Assembly (NCBI GenBank): GCA_019914995.1
Contig: CM034129.1
Location: 1,563,725-1,627,724 of the forward strand
DNA from: Acanthochlamys bracteata
Taxonomy: Eukaryota; Streptophyta; Magnoliopsida; Pandanales; Velloziaceae
Direction: 5' to 3'
DNA length: 64,000 nucleotides
Each line of letters begins with the position of its first letter. The first letter of the stretch is position 1. A program made the translations under genes and the position numbers. The notes beneath the pieces are model-generated. The model searched no databases. It was not told the origin of the DNA and saw only the letters and a list, made by a program, of their open reading frames with translations. Positions 56,601 through 64,000 of this stretch are shown here, piece after piece.

Positions 56601-59600
56601 GAAAACATCTAATTAAGGTTACGGTAAGTTGTAGTGTTGTATGGACCTCACCTCTGCCGGGGGTATTCAGTAAGCTGTTCATCAAAATAGTATCGTAGCC
56701 AACAAAGCTGTTGACTAGAAGCTGCTGCCACCTAGGGTTGAAAAAGACATACTTCAACTAAATCATCTAATGTACTAATAAATGAAAATAACAGGTAAAG
56801 ACTTCATAAGAGGAAACACACAAGAATATCGTAAGAAACAGATGTAACGATCGAAACAATCAAATTTGATGGTAGATATTTAGCAATTTATCATGCATTG
56901 GACTCACTAAGAGCAACAAAGGCCTATTAAAAGAAGTAACTTCATAGTAAATACTGGCGAACAAGGTCACTAACCTGTTTCCGAAGCATGAATTTTGGGC
57001 AGAAATTGTTATATTAATTGTTCGAATATTGTGCTGAAGTTTTGCTCCTTCAGAAAGTAAAAAATAACCCTGCAAAACTAGCCCATGCAAATGTTATGGG
57101 GTGAAGAGAACAAGTTTGCAAACCAGTTGGACATTGCTCACTCCTTGTCATCATATAGTAGATTACAAGCTTTTCAATGACCAATTTGATGTTTTATAGC
57201 ATAGATAAGCACAAATATGGACGCATGCAAGAGCAAACACGGTATCAATGAAGTGAAAACTCATGCATTTTTTTATTTTATACTTTAATATAACTGTCCA
57301 TTGACATTACAACATGCATTCCAAACAAGTATATGCACTAACACTGCAAGAAAAGATAAAATCGGTCTTACTGTGCTGAGGAAAAACTGTATACCTTCTC
57401 CAAAGTATACAAATAAGTTGGTTCAAATGCTTCGCTCCTCCTTGCAAGCCACTGCACTGAATTTCAAAAGCAGTATAAGATTCAAAACAGATTGACTTAA
57501 GATAAGATTGCAGCATTGCCTATTTAGGAGCTATAACTGATAAAGATTTTGCTACTGCATAATTCTAATAAGGCAAATTTGGCATGTACAATTGCAACAA
57601 AAGTAAAGATGAGGAGACCAAACAAGAGCTGTACAAACCAGTTACAGAGAGCAGCCAGATCATGGAAACAACAAGAATCCTCTTATTAAGGTACACCGCT
57701 CTATCAAGTTTACATTCTAAACGAGAAAGGAAGTACAGGATGTTTTACCAATACCCTAACCAAAAATCCAAAATTCCTCTTTGCCTGGTCATTGTTTACA
57801 TTCAGCAAAGCTGCATTATAGAGACGAATTTGGTCCTAATCATTATGTGGTTCTCTTAACTCTATCTAACCAATCAAGGTGCAAGCAGTTTTATTTAAAT
57901 CTTTCCTCATTGTTAAAGTCCGATAGGAGGCCGAAGGATGTTGCTTGAAGATGCGTCAAACATGAAGTAGGGAGGAATATACACCTGTCGTACTCTTTTC
58001 CTGGTAGTCATGATTCATACAAGTAAGCTCTATCATCTCTTAAGAGGTTCATGGTGAATAAAAGGCCTGGCTTGAATAAAACTCGTACTGCTAAGATCCT
58101 CAAGTAGCCTTACAACATAAAGTCTCTATTTGCTGCAAAAATCCATGTACAAGTAGGCCTAGAAAAGCATAGAGCAACCCTCTAGGGGGCACTTAATACT
58201 TTTTAACATGCAAATCCTTATGCAACATTTATATAGGCAAAAAGTATTTTGACGATTAGGCCAATGTAATAGAGTTTTTACAAAAGGAAACTGCAAGGTT
58301 TAGCCTGACCTATAGAAGAACTCATGTGCTCAAGACGAAGCATTTGCAAGCATTTTGAAATATCGAGAGATGTGTTCCAACTTCCAAAATTCTGCAAAGT
58401 TTGACTTCAATTAGAAAAAAACGTTTATAGTATATAAGCATTGAATCTTTGGTACCGACTACAAATCTTCTGATGCATTAGGAAATTCCAATTTAAAAAT
58501 AACAATGAACTTTAAAATGACACTCATTTGGCATACATCGTGCCAGCACAATGTTGTTAAGAATATTATGTGGTGCTTGATTCAACCTATGCATTATCCA
58601 CCATCAGAATATATGCACAGAAAGAAATATCACTATTTCAAAGTAACTGATAATCAATTTGAAATGCTAAATAGTGAAGTACATACATGATAAGGTCCTT
58701 GCTGAAAAGCTTGCAGAGTTTCAGAGAATATCAGTAGATTATTAAATAAGAACTAAGCTGATTTAAGAGAGAATTGTACTTTGGTTATTTGTGATCCTGC
58801 ATTAACTTTCCTTATTTTCATTCCTTATTTTCAGAGCTCCAACAAAAACAGAAACCGCTATTTCTATTTTTGACCTACATTTTGTTGCACAGTTACTAAT
58901 CCTCTAAGCATAATTTCAGCTAAATTCATCAACAACTATTACCTTTTATGCTACAAAATTAACTGGTGAATTCTGAGAAGCAATTATCTTGTCAGTGAAA
59001 AGTATTATCTTACTAAAATGTTATCCAAGGAAGAGTCTCACCCATAACTCAACAGCATTCTCTGATAACCGCTTTGCAGTTTTCCATAAAGAAGCAAATC
59101 TCATATGCCACTTACTGCGTAAGTGGGAAATTGCTGCCTTGAACGATTCTCTGGCAGATAGAGGGAATGCAATGTGCAGTCCATCTGAGTCTGTCCCAGT
59201 GTCTGCCTCTGTATGAACTTCCCTTTTGTTACCATTTTCAGCAGCATTTCCTTCCTGAGGTTTATTAACATCTGGATCACCACTTTCTTTTACATCTGAA
59301 CCCATCCAACTAGACCAAAAGTTGTCAGCCAATATAGAAAATCCACCGCCATTTATATCTGCAGGTTTCTCAATCAGATTTCCACGCTTATGAAGATCTC
59401 CAACACTTTGCTCTGCTGTAGTATGGAGCCATAGACCAGCACTAACAATCTGTCCACGCATAAAACAAAGTCTAGGATTGTCTGTATAACAACTATGAAA
59501 ACAAGAATATAGCCAAAAAGAAAAATGCTCCAGTCACAAACAAATGTCAAAAACTTGAGGTGAAACCGTGAAATTTGACCTCTCACTCACTTTACACTAA

Positions 59601-61353
59601 CTAGGTTACTATACCTCGTTGAGTCTAATAACGACATAGCTGCTCTCCACTTTAGCCTCTAATTCATTATGTGATGTGTTAGACAAAATGGCTTAGAAAC
59701 ACAAATATAGAATAAGAAACTATGCTGATTCGTACGTCTCTTGAAGCTTAAGATAAAGTGACAACCATCTTCTAGTTGTAAGAACTGATTCACCTTCTTC
59801 TAGGAATCAACACTTTTTTCTCTGCTGCAATTAGAATAATTGCACTACAAATCGAATTTTTTTTCTTCTAACTCATAGTTTCATAAATTATACAAAAACA
59901 AGATTTACTTTCAATGTAAGCTCCATTCAGAATGCAAAACTTCTGGCATATCATTGACAACTGTTTGCGTATAAAGTGACAAGAAAGCATGACTGAGACA
60001 ACTTGCAAAGTGAAAGTATGTCCCACCAATAAAACCAAACCTATCACACATTATCAATTTGTTTAAAAGAAATAAAATAGTGTTGATGCCACCTTAGGCT
60101 TAAGAGTCCATGCAAAGAGTGACTAACTAGTAGTTGTATGAGATGTACAGGTATCAGAGATTGATGAATAATTCATACAATGTGAATATGGCTTGTTCAT
60201 GAACATTTTTAAGCCATTCTCAAGAAGTTATCAATCTGGTAATTAGGTATTTATGCTATACATAGTATAAACAGCATCATCGTACATGCAACACACAAAC
60301 TGATGATCTGAAAGTTAAATGCTAACAAGATACTTGTTTACCTTGATCTGGACAAGCTGTGCCTCAGCAAACTCAATTCCAGAAAGCTCACTTGAACACC
60401 CAGGCTTCATGCACATAAACATATATCAGTTTTTTAACCAGCAGGAAAATCCTAAATATTGCATCAAATAAGATGGCATGAACATGATTCAAACAAAGGA
60501 CAAAAGATCATAATTCTAAAACATATCTTGGCTCAAATAGAAGCTATCTGTCCTACTTTTCCATTGTACATGCAGCCTCATTACACGCTAACTCGGCATA
60601 CCTGACCCCCTTGTGTATTGTCTTGTTAAAGAAATAGGAGTAAGCTTTTCAGTTACAGCTTCCAAACTGAAAGCATGTCTTTTCACTAACTTGAGCATGG
60701 ATGGTCTGTTCCAAAAAAGGATAGATTAAGCACATCCTTGTTCATATCTCTACTGGGACTACTTAAGAGACCTGCAGATGCAACCTCAACTCACAAAATG
60801 CCAGGCAAGAGAATGTGGTTACCTACTGTTTCACTCCGAAACAAAAGATTCTACCAATGCTGCAGATGCATGACAGATGTATTTGAAGTAAGCATAGCTG
60901 TGCAACTTAAACAGAGATGTATAAGTCAAAATTATTTCTACGCAGGTGATGCATTAATGATTCTTCTAAGAGAGCTGAACCACCTTATTCACTCAGGTTC
61001 CAACTAAATTTCTCAAAACTCAATCTACCAAGCAACTAAACCAGAGTGCAACGTGACAGTAAACGAACCAAACCGATATTTTCACCAAAAATCCAATATT
61101 TTCAACGAATTATCCACAAAGAAACCTAGATAAACCCCAATCCACAAAATTCAGGAACCAAAAAAGAGACGCAGAGGCGAATTCTAACCTGCTGTACGAA
61201 GTTGGTGTGCATGACAACAAGGAGACAGAAGAGCGCGACGGCGACGGCGAGGTACAAATACGCAAGCGCCGCTCGGATCCGTGGAGTCAGCAACTGCGAA
61301 AGCATCCCCGACAACCTCGCATGCACGCGAAGGAAAGTTTGCTCCGGATCCAT
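53640..61353 (-). CDS. Membralin (TMEM259 homologue, At1g60995-like)
   Basis: Multi-pass ER membrane protein; animal membralin takes part in ER-associated degradation, the plant protein is little studied. Exons in coding order: 61189-61353, 60342-60404, 59042-59449, 58310-58391, 57395-57456, 56975-57069, 56652-56731, 56068-56151, 55806-55922, 55634-55719, 55443-55549, 55060-55151, 54841-54917, 53640-54125; 667 residues, every phase agrees. The N-terminus has a membrane segment (AALAYLYLAVAVALFCLLVV). A large lumenal region follows with PGCSSELSGIEFAEAQLVQI and an acidic Ser/Asp-rich insert, then EKGYFLLSEGAKLQHNI and NITISAQNSCFGNR. Several membrane helices come next (KCGVLIMSLFVFFTTTMSV, VFVPIMIGILFFLFEFYDDQ, LAFLVLTLVWLCEVFTMISV, FFLLYFLVFHIYFFSYAYGF). 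The tail after RFEVPALQRYMRSR is Ser/Pro/Gly-rich. It is head-to-head with APC5 across about 630 bases. Confidence 0.93.
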
Positions 61354-61987
61354 TCTTATCTCCAGGCAAAAACAACTCCTTTTTCTTCTGTAGGAATTTA
61401 ATCGAACATCTTGCTCGCGTGATTCTATATATTCTTATTTGTTCATTCATTTTAGGTTCGGATTCCGTTAGCTCCAATCTGGTTTTCACATCACTGTGAT
61501 GCCAATTCCAAACATTATAGTCCGAATATAAACAATACTTCTATAGTGGTTTTACCATGCAAGAACTTCTACTGTGTTGGATCCAATCCGATTTCTACTC
61601 GATCCGGCTCCATAAAAGTAAATATGGGACGTGTCCGGGGTGTTGTTTGAGACCCGTAAAACACCAATGTACGTAGATTAAAAATGTTGGACAGGAAATT
61701 TTTATTTTCGGATTCGGATATTATGAAAACCCTACGCGATCCGACCGATGAGGGGTGAATTGTTGCTAACAATAAATATTATAGCAACAATATGTAAAGT
61801 GTTTCTCGAGGGGACTGATCATGCAAATACTTCGGTTTTTTATGACAAACAACACGGTTCTGCTTTCAGTTCCAAAATTCGAACCAGTAGTGGTCTGGCG
61901 CTCGCTCCAAATTTCGAAGCTTTTTTTCCAGCTTAGAGAAAGAGACGGCGGAGAACCGGTCTCGACTGCATCGAAGGAGGAGGAAAG
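61354..61987. promoter_or_regulatory. Shared intergenic region of membralin and APC5 (head-to-head)
   Basis: Only 634 bases separate the two start codons, which point away from each other. A bidirectional promoter is possible. GATCCGG repeats occur (about 61603 and again near 61340) but I see no clear TATA box for either side. Confidence 0.5.
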
Positions 61988-64000
61988 ATGATGGGAAGAT
62001 CAATACTTGGATCGAAAGATGGAATGCAGGGAAGTGGGTTCGAGCTAACGCCGCACAAGATTGCCGTGTGCCAACTCATCCATTCCTTCGCTCCACCAGC
62101 TCAGCAATCCATCCCGTTCCCGTTCAATTCTGTTGCTCAGCACAATTGCTTCGGCCTCTACCTTATCTCTCTTCTAAGGGTACTCTTTTTAGTCGTTTTC
62201 TACACCTTTCTTCATTCTCCAACAACAAAAACATCAAATTCACATCTCAACACATAGGTTTTGTTCATTGAGTAATGGCATGCAAATCTTCTTGTCTTCT
62301 TATGATGGATATTGATAATTTTATTTTATATCAGTTGTCATATGGGTGTAATTGTTTTCTCAGTTGTGATTTATGATATTTGTGTACTAATCATAATTAT
62401 TTCTTTGTTACAGTCTTGTGATGATTTTGTTGAGCCATCTTTGGGGGAACTTGTGAATCAGTTGAAGGCAGTTGATGCTTCAGTCAGTGACTGGCTGACA
62501 GGGCAATTAGTAGGAAGTCTTTCAGCTCTATCATCACCAGATGATTTGTTTAACTTTTTCGACAAGTTACGAGGTAAACTTTGTGTATTTGACTATTTGT
62601 GTCAACTATATGTACGCTTTTTTTTGTCGCATGTGTTTCTTAGTAGTGAGGGTTACTTGCAGACGTAGGCACCTTATCTGTGCACACTTTTATTTTCTCT
62701 TTGGGTGTCTATATGTGGCCTGTGGAGCATGAAGGCTTGTCATTACAAATTCTCAAAGGGAGTAGATCTGTTTATGTGCATACTTACGAAGTTTCCGTAT
62801 ATGCAATATTCATGAATGACATAGTACCATGCAACTTCGTCACTTTTTTAGTAGGTATTATATGTTAATATGAGCACTCTAAGGGCTTACCTAAAACTTG
62901 GAGTTGTCTGATCATGAGGTACTTGGCAGGTGTTCTCTCAATTCCTGATGGCACAAATATTGAAGATGACCAGATATTTTTGGACCCAAATACCCAGTTG
63001 GGAATGTTCCTACGGTGTTGCATTCTGTCCTTTAATTTATTGTCCTTTGAGGTACTTCTAATACTTCTAATTGATGTGATACTAGTGCTCGTAGTTTTGA
63101 CTGCATCATTCTTTGAAGGATATACTGGTACCCTTGGTCTGTTGTCCTTGTCTTGTTTGTTTCATCTGCATGTGTGGTAATGCTTTCTTTCTTTGCTTCT
63201 TGGGCAGTCCTCACATGCATTTATGGTACTGCACATTCTCGTTCTTATCGTCTTTTGCTTCCTTCATGTAGGGTGTGTGCCACCTCTTGACTAACGTAGG
63301 CACATATTGCAACACATGTGATACCACATATGACTTGTCTGAAGAAGATTATGGTAATGAATTGCATGAGTTTCTAGAGAATGATGAAATGGACAGCAGA
63401 AGCTCTCCTCTTAGGATGTATGGGCGTGCATTCGAAACTGAACCACGCTCTGGAGAAAGCTCAAGTTCTCATCAAAGAGCACCTTATTATTCGATTGAAG
63501 GTACTGGCACTTTTCTTTTTAATTTAGCTTCCTTGCTATTTTAATTTTCAAATAATAGGGTATTGAAAGACCTTACTAATTTAAGCGAATTTGTTACAAG
63601 CATACTCTCTGGGCCCTCGATGATCATTTTGAAACTACTGCTGGCTTTATTGAAATGCCAACGTAATTCATTCTTCCATATCATATTAACCATATCTGTT
63701 GCCAGTAAACTTCAAATTTATGTTTGATGCTGCCTCTTAATGTAATTTACTTTTCTTAAGCTTAAACTAGGGCCTGAACTACTCCTAATCTTATGTTTAG
63801 TTATCCTGTCAAAAATGTAGGAGGATGATCTTTGTCATACTAAAATTATAAGTTTCTTAATAACCAGATATCCAGATTGCACTTCACCCAAATTTCAAGC
63901 ACAATGATGACAGTGTTCAGGATACTGAATATGCCTCCATTTTAAGTGACACGATTGTCAGCGGCGACCATCCTGGATTCTTACGGTCAAAATCACAAGT
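61988..64000 (+). CDS. APC5: Anaphase-promoting complex subunit 5 (APC5), 5' part
   Basis: Scaffold subunit of the APC/C ubiquitin ligase that drives mitotic exit. Exons 61988-62179, 62414-62573, 62930-63051, 63272-63500 and 63868-beyond 64000; the gene runs off the window, so only about the first 280 of some 900 residues are here. Matches to plant APC5: ELTPHKIAVCQLIHSFAPPA, IPFPFNSVAQHNCFGLYLIS, CDDFVEPSLGELVNQLK, LSSPDDLFNFFDKLRG, DDQIFLDPNTQLGMFLRRC-like (here FLRCC) and ILSFNLLSFEGVCHLLTNVG. After this the Ser/Glu-rich linker (SRSSPLRMYGRAFETEPRSG) is less conserved than in Arabidopsis. The tetratricopeptide region lies beyond the window. Start: the first of two adjacent Met codons. Confidence 0.92.

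Noticed and set aside
1-64000. CRISPR arrays, operons, prophage or bacterial gene clusters
   Set aside because: The sequence is a plant nuclear genome with spliced genes; no regularly spaced direct repeats of the CRISPR type were seen.

Overview
This window is nuclear DNA from a eudicot plant. Genes are split by short GT-AG introns, the spacers are very AT-rich, and the products include a photosystem I subunit (PsaF), a NAC factor of the JUB1/ANAC042 type, a phytoene synthase relative, a PPR relic and a nuclear tRNA-Glu. I cannot name the species. The gene models below were spliced by eye, so exon edges may be off by a base or two.

Layout. 1-12 kb, plus strand: a TLC-domain membrane protein, a secreted/vacuolar-type aspartyl protease whose 3' end is broken, and a SWAP70-like PH-domain protein. 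12-16.4 kb: tRNA-Glu(UUC) on the minus strand, the mitochondrial import J-protein TIM14/PAM18, and a decayed PPR gene on the minus strand. 16.4-25.3 kb: a gene desert holding about a dozen short AT-rich elements that look like one MITE-type family. 25.3-33 kb, plus strand: the NAC gene and an 11-exon plastid HAD-like protein that lacks the usual catalytic acids. 33-39 kb: a promoter-like stretch with no clear gene, then a JASON-like gene (minus). 39-44 kb: a decayed phytoene-synthase-like gene (plus) and a DUF1068 (NKS1/ELMO1) gene (minus). 45-53 kb: a GT8-like type II membrane protein (plus), intronless psaF (minus) and a homologue of At4g15545/NAIP1 (minus). 53.6-64 kb: a 14-exon membralin gene (minus) head-to-head with APC5 (plus, cut off by the window end).

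The genes are unrelated housekeeping and regulatory loci; nothing resembles an operon or a biosynthetic cluster. I found no wholly new system. The points most worth a second look are the HAD pseudoenzyme, the GT8-like protein with an altered DxD, the MITE nest, and a set of conserved genes carrying one- or two-base losses, several in homopolymers, whose origin (true decay or consensus error) decides whether three or four of these loci are genes or pseudogenes.
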